Translations under genes and position numbers: made by a program | The notes under the pieces: model-generated | What the model was told of the DNA's origin: nothing | Seen by the model: only the letters and a program-made list of their open reading frames with translations | The model's database searches: none | Part shown: one piece after another, positions 1 to 15,600 of the stretch | Position numbering within the stretch: the stretch's first letter is position 1 | How the letters are laid out: each line of letters opens with the position of its first letter | Assembly (NCBI GenBank): GCA_963277665.1 | Contig: OY728142.1 | Span: 9,686,001-9,750,000 of the forward strand | Direction of reading: 5' to 3' | Source: Viscum album | Taxonomy: Eukaryota > Streptophyta > Magnoliopsida > Santalales > Viscaceae | Length of the DNA: 64,000 bases

Positions 1-3000
1 CATAATGTAATGTAAATATTATTTATCTATCTAGTACTTCCTAGGCTACTAAACTGATCGGTGTTTTAGGAATCAATCCCCTTTGATCATGTCAATGTCT
101 TGTAATAATGCACCGACTCTGGGTTACTAGGGTCGTGGAATTATAGGTGGAATTAATTATATAGAATTTGGTTGATAATTAATGATGTAAATACTTTTTT
201 GGGTTGTTAAACTAATATCACTAACTTTTAATGATGTATTATTTATTTATTTTTCATTTTTACCATTAAATTTAAACCTGCTACATTATTTTACCTATAT
301 TATAGAAAATATTATTTTACCATGGTTAATTTTTTTATGAATAAAAATTAAAATGAATATATTACCTAATTTTTACCTCCTATCTAAAATTATGTAATCA
401 ATTATTAAAAATTAAATACAAAAAAGGTTCATATTAAAATTTACTTTTAAACTACAAAAAGGTAACCAAAACATTATTTCAAACAAATGTATTTTTAATG
501 GAAAAATGACACTTATACAAAAATAAGATATAAAATATTATTAAATTTAATTAATTAGATTATATATAACTAAATAGTAATAATTTTACCTTGATATATA
601 TTTCCAATCATAATGGTGTTTTTTAATACAATGAAAATGAGAGCCTTATAAAAATGGATATATGTTACATTATTCACTGAAAAATTACACTTTACAAAAA
701 ATTCTAAATAATTCACCAAAATATAACTTTGAAATGTTGAACCCAAAAATGAATTTTATTTTAGTAAATAAAATTTATTAATTTTTTAGTAATAAATTAC
801 AATATTCACTCATAAAAAGAATGAAAAAAATTCTGAAGAAAATATATTTTTGAAAAATAAAATTTCTTTAATATAAATTAAGTGATTTTTCATATAGTAT
901 TAATTAAAAACTTAAAATGGAGCTGAAAAAATATTTATTTTATATTGTGATTAATAATCTATATTCCTACAATTTTAATGGAAAGATTATAAATATCACA
1001 AATAATATTTCTTTGTTTGATAAAGCTGGGTGTCAAATGTAACCTATGATATTAAAGAGATTAAATTTATTTAAAAAGAGAAATACTAGGAAATATTTGC
1101 AGTTTAAAAATGAGGTTCCTCGACCCAATTTTATTTATAAATATACTAACATTCTAGAGTAATAAACTTGATTTTTTTTGGTTTGTCTATGTTGAAGGAG
1201 GAACCATGTTCTTAGTGGAACACTCTTGCTAGTTTTTTGTTCATCTAGATTAGTGACACTGTTTCTATCAAAATCAAAATGGTATCTATCAGTGTTTATC
1301 ATTTACCAAATCATTGGTTACACAGTATGTAATTTTACTAAAAATATGGTTATATAACATAATACGAAAATCAAGAATTTAAAATAACATATAGATGGGG
1401 AAATCCAAGTGAGAAGACTCTTTAGCAGTGTTTGATACATTATTATCATTGGTTAAAGACGTTATAATTGGATAAAATCATGTATATAGTTTATAAAAAT
1501 CCATTATACTCAAACTACACTAGATACTTGAGGTTTAATAAAAATAGTTTGTCTAAAACCTTTAATTTTATAAATTCCATGTTCTAAAGCATAAAATATC
1601 CCCGCTACCATCCCAATTAATGAACTGAAAAAATTATTCCATTTTAAAAATAATAACCCCTAAAAATTTTAATAGAAATATTTGGAGGTGTTACTGGACT
1701 AAGGTGAAATTCCCTAGACACAAAAGCATGGAAATGAATGTGTTCGGTTTAGAAAAAACATAGGGAAAATTTTTCCCCTTATAACACACTAACCCAACCT
1801 ATAAAATACTATAAAAGAATAAAAAAAACATGATGAAATATATAATAAAAACCAAATCCATAACATAAACAAACCATAATAATATTCTCAACTATAAAAT
1901 CTACAAAAAAATGATATTAAATGGAAATGAAATATAAATACATGTGATACCAAGGTGGAACTACTCCTGACTCTATGGCTCTAAAAAATTCCCATGATCT
2001 TACTCAAATCACCCAAGTTGGTAAAATATTGAATATATAATATAAAATAAATAAATATTACCATTACTTATATCATGACACTGATCATCTATATATGCAC
2101 TAAAGTTAAAATTCCATTGTTCAATATAACAACTTAGGAGGTAATCCCTAGACTTATCAAAAATTCCACTAAAATTAGTACAAGTTGGATCAAAATCTAT
2201 ATAAAACAATTTGAATATATAATAAAAATTATAATTAGTATCATATTATAAAATTAATGAAATAAGTCGCACTAAAAATTATTTCCTTATAAGAATCAAC
2301 ACACCCATGAATCTCATGACCAAATGCATCTTTCACTAAAGATACCCCATTGAAAAGTAAAACTCACAAGTAGAATATATCCCTCCAAAACTAAATCTAC
2401 ACTCAGTGGTATAATTCAATTAGATCTGTTTTTCTCTTGGGAATTCCCCATATAGCATAGTCTACACTACAAGAATATGAATGTTCACCCATAACCTCAT
2501 GTTTATTCCAATTTCACACTACCAGAACCTTATTTCATATGAACCAAAATATTAATACATTGTAACAAAAAATAATATAGTAACAACTCACGACCCATGA
2601 TTTATGATCAACCAGTAAGCAGGATTATAATAGATATTTTTCATTGTTTATTGTTAAAATGAAATAATCATTAATTGAGAGACCAATATCCTTCAAATTT
2701 TTTAGGAAGTAGAAAGAGGTTGAATATACCTACTTTCAATGAATTCAACATGTATAATATATTAACTATATTGAAAATATGGACTCCATTTCTAGTTCCA
2801 TAATTGATTACCAATGAAGATTCATCAATATGTAGTTGAACCTATAGATCAAAGCATTACCAGCCCAAGTTAAGGTCACATCTCATGTAATATGATAAGA
2901 TCTATGAAGTACCGAAGAACGAGGAACATTCCTTCAATTTATTAGATCCAAGATATTCCAATATGCTAAAATTTACCTCCATATGGAAAAATATCATCAA

Positions 3001-6000
3001 ATTCACCTTCATGAATGTTGAGATGTTATGAACAAGGTTAATTGAGGAAAATTATCAGTTTTCATGATGGTGTTGGGTTAAAATACATTTTTTTGGATCT
3101 CATTAATGATTTTTCATGGGGTTTCAACATGGTTTGAAAAATAATGGAACAACCATATTTATTGATATTATCATAAAAAAATTCTATTTCATGTAGTTTG
3201 TATATAGTTTTGATAAACCATGTTTCAATTTTTTGCCAATGAAATAACCCACTCTCGACCATGTACAGTTTCATGGAAAACCACTTGGGTTCCCTTAACA
3301 ATGATCATACCATGAAACCTACAAAAAATTCCCAAAAAATCCAAAAAAAATATCCATAATTTTCTTGAGCCTTAACCGAATTAATACATAGTTTAAATAC
3401 ATAACAAAATTAAGAAATAACTCAAACCGTGGTTCTTACAAACATGATGTGAATTGTGGTTGAAGAATGAAGTGTGTTAAGTTCTATCAATATTCGCTGA
3501 ATACAATGGTTAAATTAGTATCGATAGTTCTAGATATGTACAAAATATCCAAAAGGGTGATATTTTTGAAAATAATCCTTTTATGGTGACATTGTAGTGT
3601 TTTTAAGTTGTTTGTGTTTGTTGAAAGAGAAAACTGACAATGCTAATTGTGAATATCAAGTAGGTTTTTTTGAAAAATTATGTTAATTTTTCTATAATAA
3701 AGTTGATACATATAATGTATAAATGTATTTATAACAAATTATTGCATGAGGATATCCATGAAAGATGAGAATCAAGCTATAGAAGAACCAGAAGGTGTTC
3801 ATGAAGTTTTGTGTATAAATTGTAAACGTTTCCTAGTGTTTTCTAAATTATTGGTTTCTAAAATTTTTAAAAAGGGGAAATTACATTTTTAATCAAAGAA
3901 ACATTTTCAATCAATTAATAATGTTTTGAGGATGGGTGAAATATAATCGAGATGTTCTAAAAATTTGAAAATTTTGGGACGCCTCATCAAAATATGAAAA
4001 GGAAAGTGTATCTAAAAATTTCATTAGCATAAAAAAAGATAATATATTGTGAAGTACTTAGTGTTTCATGAATATGGTAAATACATATGTTTTTTTGGGA
4101 TGAATGAGTCTCACACTAAATGAGATGTCAAATCATTGATTTTTGGTGGACCAAAAATGTTAAATGAATGTTCAATGGAAAATGTGTACTTTTCATGAAT
4201 AATCAACTATATCTATAAATATGTCATTATTCACCTAATTTAATGATTCCATCCATAAAAAACATCTACAATCTAAATTCATGTAAGATTTGTGGATACT
4301 GATTCCTTTCACAAAGAAGATTAGTTATTAAAAAGAAAGGAACTTGGGTCTATATGAAAACGTGATCTTTGATAAATTCAACGAAGTTTTATGAAAGTTT
4401 GGAGTTTTATAATCATCTAAAATATTTTAGTGATTATTTTTATAAATTAAAATGTTTTAAAAAAGATGAAAGTTGTGTAAAAAAATTTAATAAATCATGA
4501 AAAAGTGAAATTTTTTTGAACTAGTAGGAATATAATTTAAACTCTTTTATAAATTTATATTCCTCATGTGGATGAATGTAGAGATTCCTGACATTCCATT
4601 TGAAGTGTAAAAATTATTTATTCAAACAATTCCAATAAAATAAATCTTTTGGATAAATAGTGTATACAAACTTATTGAGAGAAGAGTGAACATTCAATGT
4701 GTGACTAGAACAAGACCTGGTTGGATAGTGAGTCCACATTTAACATTTCAATAGTAGTGTGTTATTACGATTTGGTACATATGTACATTTCCATTGTATG
4801 CTCGTCATACTATCCAAGTTAATGGATAACTAAGTAAATTTACTATTTCTCATACATTTTTTCATTTCAATTCATATATTTCTATTATAATGAGTGATAA
4901 GATAGTTTTTATTATATAAATTACAATATCCATAGTGGGAACTGTTCTAATGTGTCATACTCTGATTCATCGCCTCCACTATCTCATTGTATTTAAGGTA
5001 TTAGAGATCAAATATTGGTTGGGTATCAGTTATGTGTTATTATTGATATAGTTGTATGATTTAACTTTTTATAATGGGTGAAAATCCAAGGTGTAACTAA
5101 ATATTCTCCTTAAATTGATGAATAAAAAATCCTTATGTTTCACAAAAAAACAAATATATATGAAGAAAATTTTCTATTTTTTAAATTACTTCCCCATTAA
5201 TTATATATGATATTATAATAACATAAGTGATAAAATATATATCATTGTTGGGCCCAATGTTAATTTTTTTAAATGATGTTAGAATATTTGTTTTATTATT
5301 TTCTTCAGATCAAGTGGTGTATGGGAGTAATTTTAATGGATTCACAAGATTTCATTAGATGTCATGCCTGATAAAATCTACCTATAAATGTGATGATTGT
5401 TGAAACTAATATGTTGTTCAGAGACCTATGTCAAGGATGAAACATTGTTCAAAATAATGTTTGTTGAAATGTGATGAAGGCCATGTAAAATATAATTTAT
5501 TTCTCAGGATCAATATTCAAGATATTTAAAAATATACAATGTAAAAATTTATGCTAATGAAAAATATTTTTTGTTCACGGGTTTTTTTTATTGTATAATT
5601 CTTGAAGAAATAGTCAATTAATATTTGTGTTGAAATTTTATATTGAGAATATTTTTAAATTTTTTGAGGAAGACGAAAAACCCTTTTTTGAGTATACACA
5701 AAAAAAACTACCAAACTATGAGCCAACCAAGGATCCCCTCGACTACATATAGAATCGCTATCGTCAACCATATGGTAAGTAATTGACATAGTGATCCGAA
5801 AATAGTAGGTGTGGTGATTGGAAATGAATTGTTCCCATAGAGCATTCATAGGAGTTTGGAAAGTGTGAACAAAAATTCTTGGTGGTTTCAGATCCACAAT
5901 GCATGGTGGCATGCTAGTGTGGTGGTGGTGTGTTTGTTGTGGGTGCCAAACCTCTACTACCATCGCATGAGCGGTCATTAGAATGGGATCTTTTATTAAA

Positions 6001-9000
6001 CTTTTCCCAATATAATTGATCATAGATATGGGATATAATGGTAAGAAAATTTTTCATTCTCCATAAAAAGGTTATGAATAAAGTGAGTCCTCCTGGTCTA
6101 TTTAATCTAGTCTATCCCATAATTCTTAACATTGTCATCAAACTCCTAACATTTGAAGGATAATTCTCTCGAAATTTTTTCATTTTAAAGATAACATGAT
6201 CATGTAAACATCAAGATTTATTCTTGTTCGACTTCTAGAGAAAAAGAAGATGATCCTACATGCATGTAATCTCATCTTGAATGCGTGTTGTTTTTTCAAA
6301 GAACATGATAATATTGAGGATCAAAATGAATCATCCAAGTGATATTTATACATATATCTATTTGTGTTTCTAAATATAATGAGGATTATATAATATTTAT
6401 TATATACATGAGAGGAGTCTTCACATAAGAAGTTATGCTATAATTCTCAACATATAATTGATACAGAAACCCTCTTTCAAAAATTTTAGATCTACCATGT
6501 TCTCAAGAGATTAAAAATAACTTTGATAATAATTATTTTTTGGATACAATATGTTGGGTGAAATGTGGATTAGGGGTAGTTATTGAGCTCTATAAATACT
6601 AATAACTTAATCTAGATGACAATGGATGCGATATTTAGAGGTAATTTTATCAATGAAAAGAAATGCATTGTGAAACACATATTTCATGAAGGGAATATAA
6701 CACATGAATATTTTTATTTTGTGAGGACGAAAAAAATCAACGCATGTATTTAAACTATTTTTAAAAATCATAATATGTTTTTGAATAACTTTTTGTAAAA
6801 ATTTATTTGTGATATTTTGATATCCTTATGTGGTATCATCCAGGTTTGTGTGAACTGTTTGAGATACCATGTATAATGATACATGATAAAACTAGGGCTT
6901 CAGTGCAACTAGAAAAGTGAAAAAATGACGAGCCAAGATTCATTGACATATTCTACACATTATATTTAGGGAATATATTTTTTTGAGATGTAATAGTACA
7001 ATATTATGCAATGAAGTAATTGAATAATACTTTTATTTTTACATGGAATACATTAATAAAAACGCAGCCCATGCATGTAATCATCATACACATGCACAAA
7101 CATTGTTTAACACTTAAATGGAGTGGTATCACATAAAATATTATTATAAATAAATAAATGTTGTGTTGTATAAAATATAAACCATGTGATACATAATTCA
7201 TACATAAAGTGATATTTTTGAAATTGGTTTGAGAATTCAAGAACGAATATGCATTGAGATTGTGAAAGGTTTATTGTTACATATAATTATATGTATAGAA
7301 GTTGTTTGAATCTCATAAACACATCTATGTGAGGATAGGAGTTCATCTAATGAACCAAGAATATTTTCACTAAAGAAACTTATCCATTTGAGGTGATCAA
7401 AAATATTTGAGCCACACCATCGAACTCCAAAGGTAAGTGAATAGGTAAAAATCCATTTTTGATTTAGTGATCTCATAGAAGAATATAAAAAGACTATCTT
7501 GTGGTGTATAATCCTTGATTAAAAATTATTACTTCCTATTGTGGTTGGGATTAGGTGAATTATTCCAGTTGGTTCTAGGAGAGTATGGAGTCTCTCAATT
7601 AGAGATGATGTAGAATAAGTCATTTAGTTGGAGCCAAAAGATAGAGAAGTCTCTTGTGTGATTCATGAGTAATCCTATGTTGATTCTGATGACACAATGG
7701 GATGTAATATAATGAAAATACAATTTGAATCTAGTAGCTATGATTTTGATTCATTCTGTATTTACCATTGTAATATATAAAAAATTTATAGTGGAGAATC
7801 CATGTTTGGGGTATAACATTCATGGTAATGAAAAGGCCTTTCAACCAACCATTTTAAAAACACTTTTTGTTATCTCTCTTATTATTTTTTTCATATGATG
7901 TATTTATATTAAAATAACTGAGATTATTGTAAACCCTTAAAAGACATAGTTCTAAATTCAAAAATAAATTAATTCATAAAAGTTAACTGTTTATTCAACC
8001 CCTGGTAGTGGTCAATCCATCCTCAGGCTCTGTAACTAGAATCAGCGCATTGTTTCCCAATAAATATCTATGAGTTAGTTTATTATGTGTATATTTTGGG
8101 AAATGAGTGACCAAATTAAGATGGTGAAAATGAATGTTACTCCTAAGGATATTAATTCGGATATTACTTCCACGTCACAAAATAATAGAAATAAATAATT
8201 TGAAAAATAAATAAAAAATATTCTTATAGAGAATTGAGATACATCAGGTATTCAAACAAGTATATATTAAAACTAAAATTTAATTAGTATGTTTATTATG
8301 ATAAATACATTTCATGATATTATGGATATGGATCTCTTAACGATATATTTTTTATTTAATTAATATTTGAGGAACATCCCCGAATAAGTGGTGAAATTAA
8401 TTCTTAAAATAACTAATTATATTTAAGATGAATCATTGTCGTTGGAAGAAGAGGATGAGGCTATAGAATAGGCATTGGAAAAATGTTTAGAATATATAAC
8501 ACTCCCATAACTCTTTCGAAAGAAAAAGAAGAAAAAAATTCACTTTTCAATTAAGATATGATGATGTTTCAAAATAATTTAAATAAATTGTTTTATAAAT
8601 TTTTTATTGATATAGTTTTTGTATAAGCTTCATATACACTTGTATATTTTAAAAAAGATTCTATATATATCAAATATTCTTAATTTGAGGATAAAAATAA
8701 TATGGTAAAGGATCAAGAAAGTTATTTTCAATGATTATGAAATATTAAAAAAATGAATAAGTTGAAGTAAAATTAGAAAGACAAGATGTGATCGATTGAG
8801 GATGATAAGAATTACCTCAATATGAAAATTTGTAAATCCAGATGTGAAATTGAGTAATCAACATTCAACATAAGAAAAAATACATATTTATATAAGAAGA
8901 GATTCATCCAATAAATATTTAATTGATATATATTACTCCATAAATAAAATTATATAATCCTCTAATAAATTTAAAATATCATCTATGATGAATGTATCCC

Positions 9001-11600
9001 GAACACCAATAACTATCAAGTGTACTAATGTTTTTTCATGTGCTGGTAGATGTTTTAAACAAACCTCTAGGAAAGTGTGGCTAGTGAAAAATGATGATAT
9101 ACCAACTATATCAATGGTTTATTTTAAAATTATAATGAATATATGTTCCCCATGATGTTTCCTAAAGAGTGGGTATTTCTCTCAAAATCATCAAGCTTTA
9201 CAATGTGTGAAATTTAAACACATTAAACAATAAAATAAGTGAAGAATTAATGAATTCAACTATTGTTGTTGCAATATATTTGTGCAATGGGAATTGCAAA
9301 GTTTTAATAATATTATAATTCATGAGGATAATATAATTCATAGGTTTATGGGGAAAATACTTAATAGAACGTGTAGCCCTACAACAGATAAGAGAAATCC
9401 ACAAAAAATTATTTATGAGAATTCATCCTTGGGATGTGTACAAAACAAGAATATTATTATAAAAATTTTCACCAATAAAAACAATAATATATTCCCTCCA
9501 AAATAAAATGGATATAGAATTATGTCCAGAAGATAACTACCCCGAAGAAAAATAAGGCTCATTTTGATGAAGTATACCAAAAACAAGTGTTTGGAATGAA
9601 TTCATATCACGAAGGAAGATTCATATTTAGTGTTTTTTTCTCATGATGTGAAACTTATGGGCATAAAACCAAATCATTCTGGTATAAAATTTAATATTTA
9701 AGAAGAGAGAATGAATAAAGGGGATGTTAAGGTAAATATATGTGAAAACATTTTGAGATATTGAATTTTGTGAATATAAAATCATCAATGTTTTCAAGTG
9801 GTAATAGATAGAAAGGTTTAAAATTGGTTTGTGGAAGATATAATGATAATGATCACACAATTGATAAATTCATGAAAATACTTCGAGGAGACATTACCTT
9901 TGTTTTAAAAGAGAAGATTCCTCAACAAAAAAATAGTTTCAAATCATGTAATGACTCTGAGAAGAAATATAAATTAAATAATGTGTAAATATTTATTTGG
10001 ATACATCAACTAAAATTGGATATAAATTTATAGGAAGTTGAATAACATGATAAATATGAAGGAAATAAATTAGATATAAAATCATTGGTGATAAAACAAA
10101 GTCCATAAAAATATTATAATATGTTCACAATAATTGGGGGGAAATAATGGAAATATTTTAGTGGATTTTAATATCATGGATGTTACGCATGAAGAAAAAT
10201 GAGGTTACTTTTTATTCCTCATTATTTTATATGTTTTCATGTAATATAAATGTAATTAATTGAGATGTAAATGGTTGTAAATTATATACAACATGAAGAG
10301 ATTTTACATCATAGAGTATACTAACATCAATGAAATTGAAAGAAATATTTCTTTCCTTATAGTGGATTCACTTTTATAGGAAACATTCATTTTATTAAAT
10401 TCTAGAGAATATAAAAATTCAATATATATTTCAATGTGATGGTTTATAAATGCCAATCACATATTCATCCTTCATTTCTAATTTTATTAGTCATATCAAT
10501 TAAGTTATATTTCTTGGTTGATGATAAGATGATATTAAGGGTGTGTTATTTCTTTACAACTAAAAATTATGATATGTAAATTGAAGTGTGTGAAAGATTA
10601 TTCATTTTATTTATACCTTTTATTTTTAATAACCACGTAAAATAAAATTGATAATTTTTTATCATGATTTCACATGCATGTTTTTGTGTAGAATTCATGT
10701 ACAGCTTTGGTTTTATCTCTCTCATTTTTTGATACAAGCTCAGACCATATAGACATAGAGTTTATTAAATATAGGCTCTTTCTAGTAAAACCATGTGATA
10801 TCATACCTCTTTACGAATTTTTAAAGAAATAATCAAATAAGGGTAGAGAGAATATCATATAAAATTAATGTGATGAAAGTACCCAAACAAAACCATTTCA
10901 ATTGATTTCAAATAAGGGGGGTATGTTTTTAGCTCACAAAGATCTTATTAAATATGAGGATATATATTTACAAGAAAATAAAATTAGGGATATTATTGGG
11001 CCAAATGATTTGTTTTTTCAGTGATTTTTCAATATGTATTTGGTGAGTTTTTTGTGGATGATGTAGTGATCCATATTGAATTTTTATGGATTCAGTTGAT
11101 GGAATAGGATTTCATACTAGAGAAATTATTTATGTAAATGTGAAGATTTATAAAGCTGATCTTCTGTTCAATTCATATATAAAGCATTTCTTGAAACACT
11201 ATCCGAATTGGATATATTTTTAAATATGAGGTTCAAATTTTAACAATAACTATAATAATGAATTTTCATACATAATTGGTTATAACATTACCTATAATGT
11301 CAGAAAAAAACTATCAAATGTTTTATATTTTTGACCATTTTCATTCTACTTGTCCTTTATCCATAATTTTTATGAAATTTAAAAAATATAATAAAATATT
11401 ATTTTCTATAAAATTTCATTAATGTTATATTTATAATAATATATTTTATTTATCTACTGCTTGATCAAGAATTGTATCATTGTTTTGTAAGTATTTAATA
11501 ACATTATTAAATCATTAAAAAATTTAGAGAAATTATCATAATAAAAATTTAATTATTATTTAAAATAAAAATTAATAACTGAACATATACCCTTTTATCC
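1..11600. other. AT-rich repeat-derived DNA, no recognisable gene
   Basis: This stretch has very low G+C, stops in all frames and only short chance ORFs. I could not match any translated piece to a known domain. The longest ORF is 122 codons on the minus strand (5,655-6,023) and is listed separately. A charged open stretch near 8,430-8,560 on the plus strand (an acidic run, then a lysine-rich run, broken by stops) may be an exon relic. Sequences resembling an LTR edge (GGTGTTAC near 1,685; GGGTGTC near 1,030) are too short to call. It is most likely old transposon debris. Confidence 0.5.
5655..6023 (-). other. Unrecognised 122-codon ORF
   Basis: This is the longest uninterrupted reading frame in the first 16 kb, and its local G+C is clearly above its surroundings. 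The translation is rich in His, Pro and Met (for example HPQQTHHHHTSMPP) and has no motif I recognise, no signal peptide and no evident membrane segment. No neighbouring exon, promoter or polyadenylation context can be tied to it. It may be a fragment of a transposon or host exon, or an ORF left by chance in a GC-richer patch. I would not treat it as a gene without protein homology or transcript support. Confidence 0.15.
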
Positions 11601-11699
11601 TTATGTTAATATTTTATAAATATTAATATTAAGGGAGTGACATTTGGGAATATTCTTTACTTAAATTCATATAAATGTCATTATCAATGGATAGTGGCC

Positions 11700-12601
11700 A
11701 CAAAATGAAATATATTATAATTTGGGATATATATGGTCAAATTTCTCTCATATAATAAAATAAAGGAAATTGTTTGGTTGTTTTTGAGACAATATCACAT
11801 TTTTTATCATAAATAACTCATTTTACTTTTATTATTTACAAAAATTATTATGGTCACTAATCATATTAACAAAAAATAAAATAGATCTATTTAAAACATT
11901 TAGAATCCATAATTCCAAATATGGAATCTATTTTTCAAGATACAATTTTTAGATTTTTCATAAATAAATTTAAGAAAAAAATACATCAAAGAATTTTTCT
12001 TTAGAAAAAAGAATTTTTATATATAAGAATATTTTTATACCAAATTGAAACATAAACATGATTATGATGAACATAATTGGTTTATTAATAATATAATACC
12101 AATAATTTTACTTTTAAACTATTTTAAATTAAAATTATACTTTGTACATGCTCGAATAAAAAATACGCTTTTCAATAAAAATATATATTTTTCAATATTC
12201 AAGGAAAAATCAATCCTTTTAGAAAATTATGAAAATTACAATCTAGTCTGATTTTGGAATTTTTATTTCTAAAATAGATGTAATTATTTAAAATACATTT
12301 TCTTAAATTTGAAAATATTAGTTATATTAGTTTCGTAAACATATCAGTAAAACACATTTTCAGTAAAATGTATTTTTAATGAATGAAATGACTTTAAAAA
12401 ATTTATATGTTATTTTAAAAGAATTAATCAATAAATTTTATTTTATTTGTTACATTATATATATTTCATAATTTGTTTAATCTTACTAAAGCACTACAAT
12501 TCAAAATCAATATTATAATGGAAAAAGATTATTAATATTTTGTGGTTAATTTAATCTCTATATTATGTGATACTGTTATTTTAAAATCTCTAGGTGTTAC
12601 A
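11700..12601 (-). repeat. LTR fragment (U3 end), same family as the LTR at 40,914-43,498
   Basis: Read on the minus strand this begins TGTAACACC, the usual start of plant gypsy LTRs. It aligns in order with 42,700-43,498. Shared blocks include the ACCAAATT segment (12,040 and 42,990), ATTTTTAATGAAT (12,372 and 43,240), TTTAATCTTA (12,478 and 43,353) and TTTTAAAAT just before the terminal GGTGTT. The lower-coordinate part of the LTR (R-U5) could not be traced, so this copy is truncated or too diverged. The sequence after its edge looks like a polypurine tract, which makes it a candidate 3' LTR of a minus-strand element rather than a solo LTR. Confidence 0.6.
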
Positions 12602-12618
12602 TTCTGCCCCACCCGAAT
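12602..12618 (-). other. Candidate polypurine tract next to the LTR fragment
   Basis: On the minus strand the bases before the LTR start read CGGGTGGGGCAGAA, followed directly by TGTAACACC. G-rich purine runs in this position prime plus-strand synthesis in LTR retrotransposons. The run is conspicuous because G-rich runs are rare in this AT-rich window. It indicates that the internal region of the element lay on the higher-coordinate side. No chromodomain or integrase relic is recognisable in the next few hundred bases. Confidence 0.45.
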
Positions 12619-15600
12619 AATTTTCATCCTAAAAATTTTAACGTTTTATTAGTAATCATAAGTTTGATATTTTAATATTCGTCTGTTGAAAATGGACAAC
12701 ATAAAAAATGAGTTAACCAGTCATCCTTTAGAAAAAAGAGAAAGGGAAATATGAAGGATATATAGAATAAAAAATAACTAGGTTTCCCAATAGGATAAAA
12801 TTAGTTAAAATATATGATTTATACATGGAGGAAAAATAAATTTCAAAATAATTATGCAAAATGAACGATAAAATTGATCACAAGAAAGTGAATCATCATG
12901 AGAAATATGTTGATCCCAAATCAATATATCAATAAGGTGTGAAAAATACCATTGATTTAGAAAAAATAATCATAATTGGATAAATCATTTGTTTCAGTGT
13001 CATATTCCAAGATTTAAGTAATTCCTTTACTATATTTACTAAGAAGATAAGGAAATATATTTACTTGTCAACTAAAATGTAATTCGTTAGTCAATTACCA
13101 TGAAAATCTCATATTTTCTCCAAATTATGAGTATTAAATATGATTAAGTTTTTCCTAAAACATTAAAAATAAGTTGTAAAAGATTGGACAATCTAAAAAA
13201 GGATAAATTGATATTACTCCTATATTTAGAAATTAAGAAGAACTAAAAATTTTATAATAAGGAAAAATAATATCCAAATCGAATAAAACATTAAGTGATA
13301 AGATAAAAAGTTTTACTTCAAAATTTCCACAACACCACAAAATGATAATCCTTTTTAATTCAAAAAATTAATTACCCTACCTCCAAAATCACAGAAATAT
13401 CCTCAACATTAAATAATTTTTAGACTACAAATGTGACATCATTCCTCTCAACTTACATCCCCAACAATTTAATTACATTCTTTATAAATAGTCATATATG
13501 TTAGCCACATGTTATAAATAATAATTAAATGTACATCAACCTAATAAAACATATCCCAAAAATAACATTACCCACAAAGATAATTCACTCTATAATCATA
13601 TAATGTATTGAAATCCCTTAATATATCATGAATCATATTTAGATTCTACACTGTGTTTATTTTCCATAAATATATTCCAAAATATCTTCATTTCAATGAA
13701 TAAATTTTAAATAATAAATGTTATATATATCTGATGGAAATTATTTTTTAAGAATCACACATCAATGTATTTCTTATTTTCTTAAGATTGTGGGATAGTG
13801 AAAAACCTACGGTTTATCTCATAAAGGAAACATATACAAACATCTTTTCCATTGTCACTATTTATAACTAAAATATAGTACTAATTAAAATACTTATATA
13901 GTGGGTGGGGGTTTAGAATGAAATTTTTATTAATATATATAATAATAATAAAACACTTAATGATGAACATAAAACTAAAAGAGGTCATTGGAAACACTAT
14001 TGAACATAAGGGTTCATGGTGAAAACAATATTGTTCTTTAAATATATGTTTCATCATCTTACTCAATGTATTGATAAAACATTATCACAGTGCACCCTAT
14101 AATAAGAAATTTTACATCCCCTTATATAGATCTCTTGAGGTAGGGTAATACTCTATAAATATACCTAGGATATCTCTTCACAAAACAACACAAACACAAT
14201 GTTAGTCCATCATTTAAAGGATTGTAATGGTAATGGAGATGAATATAAATGAATAAGAGGAGGTAGTTAATGGTATAGAAAAAAGGGTAATCACAAAACC
14301 AAATTAGTTTATCCATTACATAAATACTATTAGAAAATAATAACAATACATTGAATTTTTGGAAACTCAAATATCAGCGCTAATCCCCTTGAACAATAGA
14401 ATTGGTCAGTTCTCTATTATTATAGAGTTGAGAAGAAGTCTAGTGAGAGAAAGAAATATATAAATAAAACAATGATAGAAAAAGAAGAATAATATATAAA
14501 AAAATTATAGAAATATTCCATTAGAAACTCACTACGTATAAAATGAATAATTCTTAACTCCATTGAACAGAATAAGAGGTGTGCATTTATATGCATGAGT
14601 GTGGAAACATTATCTTTTGAATTTTCATCTTCAAGGATTAGTGTGGTGGAAATGTTAAATGGTATAAAATATAGAAACATTTATCACATTAATTGTTCCT
14701 CTGGGTATTTATCATAAACCGAAAAATGTTCAACTTCATTAGCAATGTGTATAAAATGTTGCTTCCAATTTACTTAGACAATTTATTATGGACTAATTGA
14801 ATATTTTTATTCCAATTCAGAAAGTTCCAATTCAATAATTAACATTAAATGGGATAAATATTTCATGGGTACATAACTATGAAATGAAATTATGTATGTT
14901 ATATTGATCCATGTAAAATTACAGCTCAATTGGGTATTTAAATTATTATATATAGGCCCATATTTAAAATTATACAGAGCAGGGAACTAATTTAAAGATA
15001 TGACATGTGAACTTTATTTGGTCAACATATGTTTTGACTCAGATCATTTTCCAAATGAATGAAAGGTAATCAATAAACCCTATAATAAAAAAATTCTCAA
15101 TTTGGATCTGTTTAGAAAACATTGTGGCAGAAATACAATACTGACATAAAATAATTAAAATAAAAAATCTAGGAATTTACACAATTAATATCAAAATAAT
15201 TATAAAACCTTAAAAAGATACAATTTCACATAATATAATACATTTATTGTATAAAAAATTGCATTTGAAAGTAAAATTATTAAAATTATTAACTCTATCA
15301 ATTCTATTATACATAAATATTACACTCCTGGGAAATCATCAAATACCAATTTTTATACAAATTTCACAAGGCATAAATGTCAAAAATACTCAATAATAAC
15401 ATCTGAGGAAAATATCATTCCAAATACTTAGAATAATTTAAATTAACTCAAAAAAATTACTAAAAACTATTCAGTATAATATTAATCACCATGTTCATGT
15501 CATACCTACCTCTCGAAAAATATATTTATCTCATCACAAAATGATTTTTAATTTATAATTTATCTTATTCTTATATAAATTATTGGTCAAAATATGTTTT

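Noticed and set aside
240..1040. Possible further copy of the minus-strand LTR U3 region
   Set aside because: Only short AT-rich words match (for example ATTTTTAATGG), and there is no clean terminal GGTGTTACA.
2465..2480. CACTACAAGAATA, resembling a CACTA transposon end
   Set aside because: No inverted partner end and no subterminal motifs nearby; the short match is expected by chance.
3062..3301. 79-codon minus-strand ORF with a protein-like composition
   Set aside because: No family could be recognised and there is no supporting context; it is left unannotated.
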